The notes beneath the pieces were generated by a model. That model had not been told where the DNA came from. It saw only the letters and a program-made list of their open reading frames with translations, and ran no database searches. Made by a program: the position numbers and the translations under genes. Positions 27,201 to 35,250 of a stretch of 64,000 bases of DNA are shown here, piece after piece (within the stretch, counting starts at the first letter, position 1; each line of letters opens with the position of its first letter). This stretch comes from Hymenolepis diminuta (Eukaryota > Platyhelminthes > Cestoda > Cyclophyllidea > Hymenolepididae): assembly GCA_900708905.1 (NCBI GenBank), contig CAADRB010000002.1, positions 1,773,830 through 1,837,829 on the forward strand. Reading direction: 5' to 3'.

Positions 27201-27269
27201 CCAGAACTTAAGACATTTTCTTGTTTTCTTTCTCTCTCCGTTCACCTCCTCATATCTACCTCCAACCAT
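3097..27269 (-). CDS. Giant type II membrane multi-Kunitz protease inhibitor (31 domains, 30 exons)
   Basis: The whole gene is read from its splice sites: 30 exons, all GT-AG, all introns phase 1, 6786 coding nt, 2261 residues. Residues 1-56 are a basic cytoplasmic stretch followed by a hydrophobic helix. The rest is 31 Kunitz/BPTI domains joined by short linkers, each with all six cysteines. Such domains block serine proteases by inserting the residue after the second Cys (P1) into the enzyme. With basic residues before the helix and no cleavable signal, the N-terminus should be cytosolic and the inhibitors extracellular. Domains (K1-K31) alternate two subfamilies: A (GGCGGN, RWGF) and B (GGCRGN, D-P-I-C, IP..KPAD linker). 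The start ATG at 27269 has a good context (A at -3, G at +4). Papilin-like secreted proteins are the nearest general comparison; I know of no family with this anchor and so many domains. A weak ATTAAA lies at 2821..2816. Exon junctions are confident; expression and isoforms are not known. Confidence 0.9.
4330..4542 (-). CDS. Kunitz gene exon 29 (domain K30, type B, P1 Lys)
   Basis: Residues 2125-2195. Linker [14 protein letters not shown], then [47 protein letters not shown]1 is Lys, the only Lys in the set. Donor T|GTAAGT. Confidence 0.92.
4856..5095 (-). CDS. Kunitz gene exon 28 (domain K29, type A, P1 Met)
   Basis: Residues 2045-2124. Longest type A linker, rich in Asn/Asp/Pro, then [46 protein letters not shown]1 is Met. 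Acceptor AATTAG, donor G|GTAAGT. Confidence 0.92.
5487..5696 (-). CDS. Kunitz gene exon 27 (domain K28, type B, P1 Arg)
   Basis: Residues 1975-2044. Linker [14 protein letters not shown], then [48 protein letters not shown]1 is Arg. The linker is not of the KPAD type. Donor G|GTTAGT is slightly off consensus. Confidence 0.9.
6504..6695 (-). CDS. Kunitz gene exon 26 (domain K27, type A, P1 His)
   Basis: Residues 1911-1974. Short linker VLESQNSGD, then [44 protein letters not shown]1 is His, another rare residue. Acceptor CCCACTAG, donor T|GTAAGT. The correct frame has no Met start, so only shadow frames are long here. Confidence 0.92.
7460..7669 (-). CDS. Kunitz gene exon 25 (domain K26, type B, P1 Arg)
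   Basis: Residues 1841-1910. Linker [14 protein letters not shown], then [49 protein letters not shown]1 is Arg. Intron of 68 nt from exon 24. Confidence 0.92.
7738..7959 (-). CDS. Kunitz gene exon 24 (domain K25, type A, P1 Glu)
   Basis: Residues 1767-1840. Linker [16 protein letters not shown], then [45 protein letters not shown]1 is Glu, very unusual for an inhibitory Kunitz domain. It points to a Glu-preferring protease or to loss of inhibition. All six Cys are intact. Confidence 0.92.
9276..9488 (-). CDS. Kunitz gene exon 23 (domain K24, type B, P1 Arg)
   Basis: Residues 1696-1766. Linker [14 protein letters not shown], then [46 protein letters not shown]1 is Arg. NNF is NKF, and the usual hydrophobic residue before the first Cys is Asp. 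Donor G|GTGAGT. Confidence 0.92.
9560..9781 (-). CDS. Kunitz gene exon 22 (domain K23, type A, P1 Arg)
   Basis: Residues 1622-1695. Linker [17 protein letters not shown], then [45 protein letters not shown]1 is Arg. A 71 nt intron precedes its B partner. Confidence 0.92.
10770..11012 (-). CDS. Kunitz gene exon 21 (domain K22, type B, P1 Arg)
   Basis: Residues 1541-1621. Long polar linker ([17 protein letters not shown]), then [46 protein letters not shown]1 is Arg. The linker is unlike the IP..KPAD type. Donor G|GTAGGT. Confidence 0.92.
12440..12646 (-). CDS. Kunitz gene exon 20 (domain K21, type B, P1 Arg)
   Basis: Residues 1472-1540. Linker [14 protein letters not shown], then [46 protein letters not shown]1 is Arg. 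Donor A|GTAAGT. It is followed by a 1427 nt intron and then another B domain, the second break in the alternation. Confidence 0.92.
12724..12933 (-). CDS. Kunitz gene exon 19 (domain K20, type A, P1 Tyr)
   Basis: Residues 1402-1471. Linker [13 protein letters not shown], then [45 protein letters not shown]1 is Tyr. It follows a 1439 nt intron. Confidence 0.92.
14373..14585 (-). CDS. Kunitz gene exon 18 (domain K19, type B, P1 Arg)
   Basis: Residues 1331-1401. Linker [14 protein letters not shown], then [47 protein letters not shown]1 is Arg. A 76 nt intron separates it from its A partner upstream. Confidence 0.92.
14662..14892 (-). CDS. Kunitz gene exon 17 (domain K18, type A, P1 Thr)
   Basis: Residues 1254-1330. 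Linker rich in Pro/Ser/Glu, then [45 protein letters not shown]1 is Thr. NNF, nearly invariant elsewhere, is NSF here. Donor T|GTAAAT. Confidence 0.92.
15697..15710 (+). promoter_or_regulatory. 3' splice site 8 nt before the nested gene ATG
   Basis: AATTTCAG ends at 15702, followed by AAATTACC and the ATG. The same spacing as at the 51 kb gene suggests a shared leader arrangement (5' UTR intron or trans-splicing). The pyrimidine tract is weaker here. Confidence 0.4.
15711..16686 (+). CDS. Nested small secreted protein (three exons), unknown function
   Basis: This candidate gene lies on the opposite strand inside the 2265 nt intron 16 of the Kunitz gene. Exon 1 (15711..15753) encodes a hydrophobic leader, [14 protein letters not shown], and ends CGA G|GTAAGC, phase 1. 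Exon 2 (16487..16539) follows a strong TTTTTCTGTATTCAG acceptor. A 51 nt T-rich intron (GTAATT..TTACCAG) leads to exon 3 (16591..16686), ending TAC TAA. The product is 63 residues with two Cys ([11 protein letters not shown]) and a Lys-rich tail. If the 51 nt intron is retained the frame stays open, adding 17 residues. A 3' splice site (TTTCAG, 15697..15702) lies 8 nt before the ATG. I do not recognise the family. Support is gene structure only. Confidence 0.5.
16691..16962 (+). repeat. Dispersed SINE-like repeat, copy 1
   Basis: It shares clear diverged similarity with 58432..58705 in the same orientation. Shared segments include GGCAAGAYCGACCC, TTGATTAAA, TGAATTTTGGAA, GATCAAATGAAG and TTGTTGGACTTAC. 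It starts 5 nt after the stop codon of the nested small gene and may supply its 3' end (ATTAAA at 16715..16720). The CGACC..TTGATTAA block also recurs in the tRNA-derived copies elsewhere in the window. Confidence 0.65.
17158..17367 (-). CDS. Kunitz gene exon 16 (domain K17, type B, P1 Gln)
   Basis: Residues 1184-1253. Linker [14 protein letters not shown], then [48 protein letters not shown]1 is Gln instead of Arg, so this B domain is unlikely to be a good trypsin inhibitor. The next intron (2265 nt) is the largest and contains a nested gene on the other strand. Confidence 0.92.
17442..17645 (-). CDS. Kunitz gene exon 15 (domain K16, type A, P1 Leu)
   Basis: Residues 1116-1183. Type [46 protein letters not shown]1 is Leu, a chymotrypsin/elastase-type residue. 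A 74 nt intron links it to its B partner. Confidence 0.92.
18370..18573 (-). CDS. Kunitz gene exon 14 (domain K15, type B, P1 Arg)
   Basis: Residues 1048-1115. Linker [11 protein letters not shown], then [48 protein letters not shown]1 is Arg. Acceptor GATTTTAG, donor A|GTAAGT. The frame has no internal Met start, so it is hidden from length-based ORF lists. Confidence 0.92.
19401..20090 (-). CDS. Kunitz gene exon 13 (domains K12 A, K13 B, K14 A; P1 Phe, Arg, Tyr)
   Basis: Residues 818-1047. One 690 nt exon holds three consecutive domains: type A with GNCFQY, type B with GPCRSS, type A with GDCYGF and the variant YSGCGGN. All other Kunitz exons carry one domain. The internal linkers still show the old boundary: SAAIPVSF before K13 matches the start of type B exons (AAIP...). 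This indicates that two introns were lost precisely. P1 residues are Phe, Arg and Tyr. Confidence 0.93.
20146..20355 (-). CDS. Kunitz gene exon 12 (domain K11, type B, P1 Arg)
   Basis: Residues 748-817. Ser/Thr-rich linker ([14 protein letters not shown]), then [48 protein letters not shown]1 is Arg. The linker is replaced by Ser/Thr compared with the IP..KPAD type of other B exons. Intron to exon 13 is only 55 nt. Confidence 0.92.
20425..20628 (-). CDS. Kunitz gene exon 11 (domain K10, type A, P1 Met)
   Basis: Residues 680-747. Type [46 protein letters not shown]1 is Met. Two in-frame acceptors are possible (AAAAAAG then GAG, 3 nt apart, a NAGNAG-like site), so the exon may start at 20628 or 20625. 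The preceding tract is a mixed T/A run and is the weakest acceptor in the model. Confidence 0.88.
20718..20927 (-). CDS. Kunitz gene exon 10 (domain K9, type B, P1 Arg)
   Basis: Residues 610-679. Linker [14 protein letters not shown], then [48 protein letters not shown]1 is Arg. Donor A|GTAAGT. Confidence 0.92.
21752..21985 (-). CDS. Kunitz gene exon 9 (domain K8, type A, P1 Met)
   Basis: Residues 532-609. Long linker ([18 protein letters not shown]), then [45 protein letters not shown]1 is Met, suggesting chymotrypsin- or elastase-like targets. An 824 nt intron separates it from exon 10. Confidence 0.92.
22056..22268 (-). CDS. Kunitz gene exon 8 (domain K7, type B, P1 Ser)
   Basis: Residues 461-531. 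Linker [14 protein letters not shown], then [46 protein letters not shown]1 is Ser instead of the usual Arg of type B, which should abolish trypsin inhibition and might suit elastase-like enzymes. All six Cys are kept. The donor is C|GTATGT, so the split codon with exon 9 is Leu. Confidence 0.92.
22350..22532 (-). CDS. Kunitz gene exon 7 (domain K6, type A, P1 Arg)
   Basis: Residues 400-460. Type [46 protein letters not shown]1 is Arg. The normally Asn/Gly/Glu position after GGCGGN is Leu. The linker is very short. It is followed by an 81 nt intron and its B partner. Confidence 0.92.
22955..23173 (-). CDS. Kunitz gene exon 6 (domain K5, type B, P1 Arg)
   Basis: Residues 327-399. Linker with Pro/Ser, then [48 protein letters not shown]1 is Arg. 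Two B domains in a row (K4-K5) break the alternation. Acceptor TTTTTAG at 23175-23174, donor G|GTAAAT after 22955. Confidence 0.92.
23866..24060 (+). repeat. Degenerate tRNA-derived SINE-like copy
   Basis: It lies in intron 5 of the Kunitz gene, where a type A domain would be expected. It contains a tRNA-like block (AACGTGTACGTCTGTCAAG .. AGAGGTTACGAAATC .. CTCATCGGT) followed by a GTGATCAACCG body. The same order is seen at 36.1 and 59.9 kb. It is heavily diverged. Confidence 0.4.
24580..24645. repeat. ATT-rich simple repeat
   Basis: Imperfect ATT/AAT trinucleotide tract directly downstream of Kunitz exon 5, in its intron. Confidence 0.6.
24668..24877 (-). CDS. Kunitz gene exon 5 (domain K4, type B, P1 Arg)
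   Basis: Residues 257-326. Type [47 protein letters not shown]1 is Arg. The GGCR position is Gln here. The following intron is 1494 nt and is followed by another B domain, so one A unit appears to be missing after this exon. Confidence 0.92.
24979..25188 (-). CDS. Kunitz gene exon 4 (domain K3, type A, P1 Arg)
   Basis: Residues 187-256. Polar linker ([15 protein letters not shown]), then type A domain: [44 protein letters not shown]1 is Arg. It is the first member of the regular A-B alternation and is separated from its B partner by a 101 nt intron. Confidence 0.92.
25273..25446 (-). CDS. Kunitz gene exon 3 (domain K2, P1 Tyr)
   Basis: Residues 129-186. It has almost no linker (VEKPDYC) and then a complete six-Cys domain: GPCYTAS loop, [17 protein letters not shown]1 is Tyr, which suggests a chymotrypsin-like target. 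The exon is only 174 nt with no internal Met-led long frame, so an ORF search by length would miss it. Loop motif GGCGGN resembles subfamily A, but the N-terminus ([11 protein letters not shown]) does not. Confidence 0.9.
25986..26201 (-). CDS. Kunitz gene exon 2 (domain K1, P1 Arg)
   Basis: Residues 57-128. A short Ser/Ala linker is followed by a Kunitz domain with GPCRARI reactive loop, RYFYD strand, [11 protein letters not shown] and a C-terminal CMMTC. P1 is Arg, so a trypsin-like target is expected. It belongs to neither the A nor the B subfamily and is closest to generic BPTI domains. Acceptor TTTTTAG and donor G|GTAATT are both phase 1. Confidence 0.9.
27101..27269 (-). CDS. Kunitz gene exon 1: cytoplasmic tail and signal anchor
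   Basis: This exon encodes residues 1-56. The sequence begins [18 protein letters not shown], followed by a hydrophobic run of about 22 residues ([19 protein letters not shown] and on). The basic cluster before the helix predicts N-in, C-out topology. A Cys next to the helix could be palmitoylated. The donor is G|GTACAT at 27100, phase 1. It is joined over an 899 nt intron to the first Kunitz exon. An alternative is a cleaved signal peptide, but the long charged N-region argues against it. Confidence 0.8.
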
Positions 27270-30200
27270 TTTTAGGAGCAGGTAATAAAAACTCTCTTGA
27301 ATTAACTGATAGATCACACCTCAGAGCGAAACCAAAAATCAGAGACGGTAAGGCTCAGCGGTACGCACACACACGAACACCACAAAAAGCAATAACAATT
27401 GTGTGACCCTATATCTTCCGATTGGGTCTTAATATGCCTGGCAGGCTAACCAATAGAATTTTAGACCTCCACCCTGCTACATGCATGTAAAGGAACGGTG
27501 CAAGAGATTGCGTAAACGAGTGGGACAGACTCTCTTCGTTAAAATCCATTCAGGCGCCTTACTATGCACTTTGGAAGGCGCCAATTTGACAGCAAATGGT
27601 TAAATAGGTGTGTGAGTGAAGGATTTGGTAGAAGGTGGGAGCTCCAACACATCATAACAGTGTCACATGCCATCGGAGCACTCTGGATGACAGTTGTCAA
27701 TTTTCTATCTCTCGTTCTCAGAATATTTTGATTTTTAACAAAAATAGGCACTTCTTTTAAATGCCACTTTTCGGTAAATGTGGTGAGAATTAATATAACG
27801 CATTTTAGGATCATGTGGTGAGATGTAATTAGCATCCTATTCTGACACGAAGTCAGCCTTATTTTAGAGATAGGAGCTTTGCTGAAAAGGTTAATGATTG
27901 TACTATTTATTCAGGTTGGAGTGACGGCGGAAAAAATGTTCAGGTCACCAGTAATAAGAAAATTGTTTTTAATCTTTGTCTTTTCATTAATCATGCGATA
28001 TGAATTCGAATTTAATGAAAAATTCACAAATTGAGCCCTTGAAATCCTCCTTTTTAAGAATTTTCAGTCCCAATGAGAGAGAATGAATTCTAACGATCAA
28101 AATTAGGAGGAGAAACATATTTTGAAATTTGTGACGAAGCATTATCATAATCGATTGATTACAATCCGTCACTTCTATACATTTCCTTTTATCATTCTAG
28201 TGAAATGCAGGTTGAAAATTGGTCATTTCTTCTCTTATGTTAGCAACATTTCTTAGAGCAGTGATAGGTCCTCGTCGTTTCGACTCTGATAGAAACCATT
28301 CCAACTCATTTACCGTTCAAAATTTCATTATTTCAATAGTTTTGTAAATTTCAATCAATCGACGCCAATGAGCTAAATGTATATAATGGGTCTTGTTTCT
28401 TATTCAGAATTTTTAATTTAAGCAGTAACAGTCCGAATATGATGGATATAACCCTTTTATTTCCCTTCGACCAACGTTAACTCATTCTACCATTCGCATG
28501 ATTATCATCTAACCACTTGCAATAATAACGCCTGCTCTGATCCATTATAAAATCGGTATCCACACCACTGTCTCTGTCTCCCCCACATCTGGTTTGTGAT
28601 GAAGGGCAGAGAAACTAGAAGTATGCGGTATTTCTACTGAACGCACATGTTGATTCACACATGAACGCTGTTTTAACCATCAGATGGTGATTTATTATTA
28701 GTTGATCAGTTAATCCCCTTTAGCTACCTTTATTTGATCTCTTGATCACATTCCCTTTGCTACTCCCTTTACGCTAATACCCATTTCCTGTCACTTTCGA
28801 TTTCCCATTCTTCTTCCCACGTCTAAATTTTCTCTCATTTCTTTGGGAAATGCTATTGTTATTATAATAATCTCTACATCGCAGTCTCCTCTTCTACAAA
28901 AGGTTAATTTCTCATAAGAAATAACAGAGAATTGTTGCTTACTTTTACGTTAAAGGCCCTAAGATATCTGCATGAAATTATGCCCCACTCATATAAGTGT
29001 TTTTTTTCAAAGATCTTAAGAATTGTCAAAATGCCGAGGTTAATATGAAACCCGTAATACGGATTACTGAAATTCATACTGGATGCCTAAGTTTTCACAG
29101 AAAATCATCGGTGCTTAATTGAAGAAGACAATAGATTTGCGTAATGACTTCATAAGTTTCAAAGATGATAAAATTGATACTGTTTGGTCAGTTCGATAAA
29201 ATAAGTCAGATTTTGTATCAAGAGCACAAGAGGAACAAAAAGTGGCCTTGAATTAAAAATTACACAGATAACTCAGTTTTCTTTGAATATTGCTCAACAG
29301 AGTAGCCGGATAGAAAAAACAGTTTATTAATACCTTTCCTGGGCAAAGTGATTTACTCAAACTCCTCTCTGGGTCTGAAAATAATGAACTCAGTGACTGT
29401 CTTAGTACTCATGTATATTTTCGACAGAGATTTCGAATTGCGGATCCCTTAAGAGTTGTTAATTTATTATGGGGAAGGATAGAATCTTTAGGAAAAAGTG
29501 CAGTCGTCAAAAATTTAACAAAGCATGAATTAAAATAATATCCCGTAAAAAGCCAGTGATATCTTGGTGAAATATTTCAAATCAATAAAATTATTCAAAT
29601 AAAAATACGAACTGAAGGATCCAAAAATTGTATATCAAAACATTCATTTTACAAAATTTAAATTTCATGATTTTTCACGTGAATTCCTGAGTAAATTCAT
29701 GTTCGGTGCTTATTGACCGGTTAATTATATAGTGAGAACGATCGAACTATTTCAAACTATTTTCCTAATAATCTCAAAGTTGACAAAGCTGGTAAAAATT
29801 TACCCATTAGGATAGAAAAATTCAAGAAAAATTAAATTAAATCTTCATTGCCTTTTTCACGTAAACGATTGTAATAAGTTTTCTATTAAATCTGAGTATC
29901 TCATAATAATGTAGGGGACTTTAAGGGAAATGAAGAAATCTTTCCCACAAATTTTAATCTTTGTCTTTGATATTCATACCAGAGGAGACATTCTTCTCAC
30001 TAAAAAACGGATGAATTTTTTGATAATCTTCTGAAATCGACGGGATCATTATTATATCAATTTCATCAAGGTCAGAAATAACAAATTTGACTTAAAGAAA
30101 TAAGTGAGAATAATTACTGAGGTGGAGTTGACGACAGAGTTTTTGGTTTTGGATGAGAAATAGAAAAATACTTTATTCCAAAGGCCTTCATGAACTGAAC

Positions 30201-33200
30201 ATTATGTAGAATGAAGCTCTTAAACCAGAAATGCACTGGATTTTCATGAAAGACATTAGTAATTTTTTTCGTATTAATGAATTTACTAACCAATCCCAAT
30301 TTGTTTGATAATGAAAGGAAGCGTAAGATTGAAAAATCCCAAGTTTATAAGATAGTGTGGTAGATCCCGTCCCAACTAAAACCAATTGAATGATTGACAT
30401 TGAGTGCAGATCAGTTTGTTCAAATCGCTTTCTCAACTAACCCAACTTAAAATGAATTATCATGTTCTCACAATTCTGGTCCTTTCATCCTCCATGAAAT
30501 GCACTCGCAACTGTGAGAAAGCATAAAATATGTAGGATATTCTAAAGTGGTAGTAGTAGTCTTTGTTATTCTCACCTTCCTGCGCATAGTCGTAAGGAGA
30601 TACAAATGAATCACAGTGGCATGACTAATTATCCAATTCAGTTAACTGGTCACCAAACTCTGAATACTTTCGGCATCTGCTTCCCCTGAAGGCCAGCAGT
30701 CAAATCAATATAATCAACCTCTTGAACATTTAAACTTTACAAAATGCATTATACTCTTTTCGAGATAGTGAGCAACTCAGTTGTTCCGAAATTCAAATAA
30801 ACTAGGGCTCCTAACATTTTAACTTCTTTTCGTCTACCTCACCGTTTTATTCTCATTTGGACTATTATGCTATTTCGCACTTTTAGATGCAATTCCATGT
30901 TGCAAGAGCGTATCAGTCGCTAGACACGAAAAATAAGGTAAAAAATTTGTTCTTGTCATTGACGAGGCTAGAATTAATTTTCTCCACCCTCATAGTCTCA
31001 TTAACATATATAAAGCAAAACAACAGCCAGTGGAAGCCAATTGGATCAACTGGCTTGACTTTTGTGCATGTTTATTTATATTTACTTTCTTCCATCTGTC
31101 AACTGATTATCATCGCCTTGCAAATATTGAGTTGGAATTTGGTTTAAATAGAATTAACGCCTCATCCTAATGGTGTGCAATTCCTCCCTGATTCTTCTAA
31201 TTCTCAGAAAAAATCACATTCTCTCTGTCATCGCTAGAACAGAGGTTTAGAGTTTTCGTTATTCAAGTCCTCTTGGCATATAATGCAGACAGATATTTGA
31301 CTGTGAAGTTTGTGGGTTTTAGATTCTGTGTTCATCCTTTGTGGTATTACACAGTCAATTTGGATAGTTTGGCATGCAGTAATGAATTTAAAATTCACTT
31401 AAATATAAATCAATGAAAAATGTTCTTCTTAGACACATTTTCAGTTTGTTTCTATAAGTTTAAAGATTTTTTCCGTAAATTTCATAAGACTTTGCCGTAA
31501 TATTTCAATTTAATTTTTTGTTTTCGTTATAACCCTATTGGCCTCGAATTAAGAAATAACATGTATACTTCATTTCAAAGAAATGCGTTGAATAAGCAAT
31601 AACTCCCTATTAAAAAAAATTAAAGAAAAAATTTTCCATTGGTTTTTATAAAAATGGCATATAAAGATTTGTATAAATTATATGAATATTGGACGTATAT
31701 ATATATATATATATTTGTGGCAACGTATTTCTTAAACAGCCAGGGCCTCCACTATAAAATATGTGACCTTGGGTTTTGAATGATAGTGCGTCAATCTGTG
31801 CAAGAATTTCTGTGATGATACTTCAAAACTTTCCATTCGAAGAGCTGGTTACCAAACTCCATCATGTGTTGATAAATTGGTGCGTACTTCACCATTTAAC
31901 ATATTTTGATATTTATAAAGAATTACTTCCACTCATCCTGTTTCGCTCAGCTTTTATATAATTTGCATAATTATAATCTTAGTAAATGCATTTGAAACTT
32001 TTTAAAATAAATATATAGTATAGAATCTGATACTTGAGATACGAGAATTAGCGCCTTTCACCCGGAAAATACTACAGAATACAGATCTAACAGTGAACTC
32101 AGATCACATTAAACTTTACCCTCGTCTTGGAGGGAATCACACACTCATGTGTTCATAAAGAGAATGGAATGTACTTTTTGAAGAGCCATTACGAATTCAG
32201 GTAGATGACCGCATATTGATGACGAATATTGAGTGACAATCAGAACAACTGGGGTTTGCAGAATATGGACAATTGTGTGACAGAAAATGCATGGCTAATT
32301 AAGGTGATAAAATTGGTGCCGGTATAAATTGCCCACCAAGAAATGAATGCTAATTCACTACAGATAAGTTTTTACCCCCGTTTTGTTCTAATACAAGTAT
32401 TCAGGTGGTGGCTCAGTCGCCTTTCTATTTTGTGGTCGTTGAATTCGTACAATGGGAAAGGGCAAAAACTTAGGAGATTTTCTATGTTATACTCGGGTGA
32501 ACTTTAGGGTGGGGTCACTTTTACAATGAAATCTGCAATGCAAGTGGGTTTTAACCCATTTGGAACCAATATAGAGTAAATTAGCTCTAGCTATTGAAAA
32601 CTCAAGAATGGATGCGATTCCTATATCAACAATTACTTAAATGACGAGAACTTTTATTATAAGTGGTTCTTATAAAGTCACGCGTCTCAAGGCTTTCTGA
32701 ATTCAATGTCACTATGAAGGATTCGAACTTGTGTAGATTTAACAAGTTGCGTCACTTGAAAACTTTTCGAAGTTTTGAATGTCACTTAGAATTCATGCAA
32801 TTTTATTAAAATTGTATTGGGAATTAATCTGTTATCGTTTTTGGCAATGATATCTGTGGCTATGAGAAAAGTAATATATTTTGGAATTATAAATGAAATT
32901 TCACATGAAAATTTTCTAAGACTTGAATAACAAATTATGACATGTTTAACATTTTTTTACAAGACGAGTAAACAGTTATTTACTTAGAATTCACATAAAA
33001 GATGAGTTAAACACCAGCATTATTTTACAAAAGTGATTGATATTTTTGCATCATTCAACCAACGTATTAGAATGCACATAAAAGATTTGGCGAACCGATG
33101 CATGAACCAATCTAGGAATCTGATTATATAGACACTATGTCAAGTTCGACAACGGTTTGGCAATCAACTTACTATATCATCTTACAATAATATGCTTCTA

Positions 33201-35024
33201 CAAAGTCACTTAGAGGCAAAAAGAATAGAATATTCAATTTAAGAGAAATACTTTAATTGCCTTTGGGTGTTTCAGAATTTGGTTAATCCACTATATATGC
33301 ATGTTAGGCTGTCCACAAACATATGATTACCTATCGATACCCGCACTATTAAACTTTCTTCCGACCTCAATTGCCGTTATTCAGTTATTTTAAAGTGAGT
33401 AAGAAAAGAATATATTTAAAGGGGACGAAACTATTCTTATGATATATGAACTTCTACAGTGGAACGCTGAATGCCTCGTCGGACTTATCTAATTGCTCTC
33501 CTGTTACTATTCATTTTCAGTGAACTCCAACATCATTTATTTACCTTTACTTACGTTATTTTATGTTTTAAAAGATCTCAACTTCTTGCTAATTAAGAAA
33601 CTTTTTACTGATATTCGGTCATAATTTCCGTATATACTCTATTTCTTACCATTTCTATGATCCCTTAATGGTGCCCTAAAAATGTACAAACTGAAGCCAT
33701 AATTAAGTCAAGGTTTTTATTTAGACAAACCGTTTCGAAGGTACTTAAAAATTCACCTCAAAATATTATGACTATACATAATATTACTCGTAATATTATG
33801 AGATTAAGGTATTTAAAGGAAAAGTATGAGGCGAAAAGGTAAGCACTGCATTTGTAGCTTATTTAAATACTTAAAGTATTACAGTTTTTTTTACATTGCT
33901 AATTATAAAAAAATTATATCAAGAGTATTCATTTATAGGAAGTGTTTAATAGCAGTGCTCAGGAATTTTTATAAGTTTGAAATCACTAATTTTAATCTTC
34001 ACAGATTTCTTCGCTTGGTTATTGACTCCGGGATCAACCTGATAGAAAAAACTGGTGAAGCTAGCTGGCTTTTTTCTTTCCAAATTGCTGTCGGTTGACA
34101 AGTCTGTAACTAACTTTAACAGTAACTGAACAAAGGGATAATTCGATTTCAAATTTTGATGAAATAATTAAAAGACAGCCATTTATGACGTTTTAACCAG
34201 TTACTCTAAGGAGATAGACACTTCAAAATCGGGTTTCCCGAAGGACCTGAAAGTTTTGACATGATATTTTTGAGAAGTCTTATTGAAATGACCACTCATC
34301 AGAGCAAAAATTACCTCTATGCTTAGTGATACAAAGTTAAATCAAACTGGCACAATCGCCGTTACCTAGGAGTTATTTCTTCAAACATATCCAGCTTACT
34401 CCCATCTGCTAGATAATAATATTGCGTTGACTAGGATTTCATATCTGACACAGCGCTTTTTACCTCTTCAGATTCTCTAATTATTATTGGCAAGAGGGTT
34501 TTGGTTTTGATTCAAATACCAAAAGAGGAGACAGTTAATCCTCTTTCCATTCCCATGATTTTCACAGACATTACACTTAATGCCTGTTAATTATGTCAAT
34601 GAAATTAACTTATTGATCAGATTGACGTAAACACCTTATTTAATATGGTTTAATTAGTATTTTGATGTATCTTTAAAGGGATGCGAATATGGCGAGACTG
34701 ATTATATCTCTGATCGATTTCATTTTCATTTTATTCATACTGTGATTATGACATAAATATCAGAGTGAATAAAGGAGTCAGCCGATAAACTAAAGCCTTT
34801 TTTGTGAATAGCATAATTAACAGTCAAATATTTTGTAAAAAATGAATACAAACTAATTGAAATTCCTTAAATTTATTACGCTAGATGCTTTAGTTTCGTT
34901 TAATACCGCCTCTTAAAGTGTTTGGCACCATGTACTTCAATACGCTAAATTTAACATTTGTTTCTATTGGATAATGAGGAATATTTTTTTATCCAAAAGA
35001 AATTAAAGTAACAATTTAAAACAG
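27270..35024. other. 5' flank of the Kunitz gene and gene-poor sequence
   Basis: The promoter of the Kunitz gene should be just above 27270, but no TATA box or other element can be assigned safely. The rest is AT-rich with chance frames. A (TA)n run lies at about 31695..31714. A 51-61 codon minus frame near 28172 has a hydrophobic start but nothing else to support it. Confidence 0.4.
31694..31714. repeat. (TA)n microsatellite
   Basis: About ten uninterrupted TA units within GACG(TA)nTTTG. Confidence 0.9.
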
Positions 35025-35250
35025 TTAGGTCATCGTATTATTGACTATTACAAACTTTACATAATGATAAAAATGTATTATTATTGATATTATTTTGAGT
35101 AAATTGCTGGTAATTGAAGTTTGAAATTCGTAGGCTATCTGAGAGGCTAATAAGGCTATAACAGTTTCGAATAAAACTTTCATTATATGGTGATTGACCA
35201 TTACTACGGTGTCAGGGTTTATCACCATCCATACTTAGGCACACCAATCA
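35025..35250. other. No supported gene between 34 and 35.2 kb
   Basis: AT-rich sequence with only short chance frames. No splice-supported exon, RNA or clear repeat was recognised. Confidence 0.4.

Noticed and set aside
3097..27269. A cluster of many separate single-domain Kunitz genes
   Set aside because: Individual exons lack signal peptides, stops and poly(A) signals. Flanking splice sites and matching phases join them into one frame with a single start and a single stop.
28000..28172. Small secreted protein on the minus strand
   Set aside because: It has a hydrophobic start only, with no splice sites, poly(A) signal or composition to support it.
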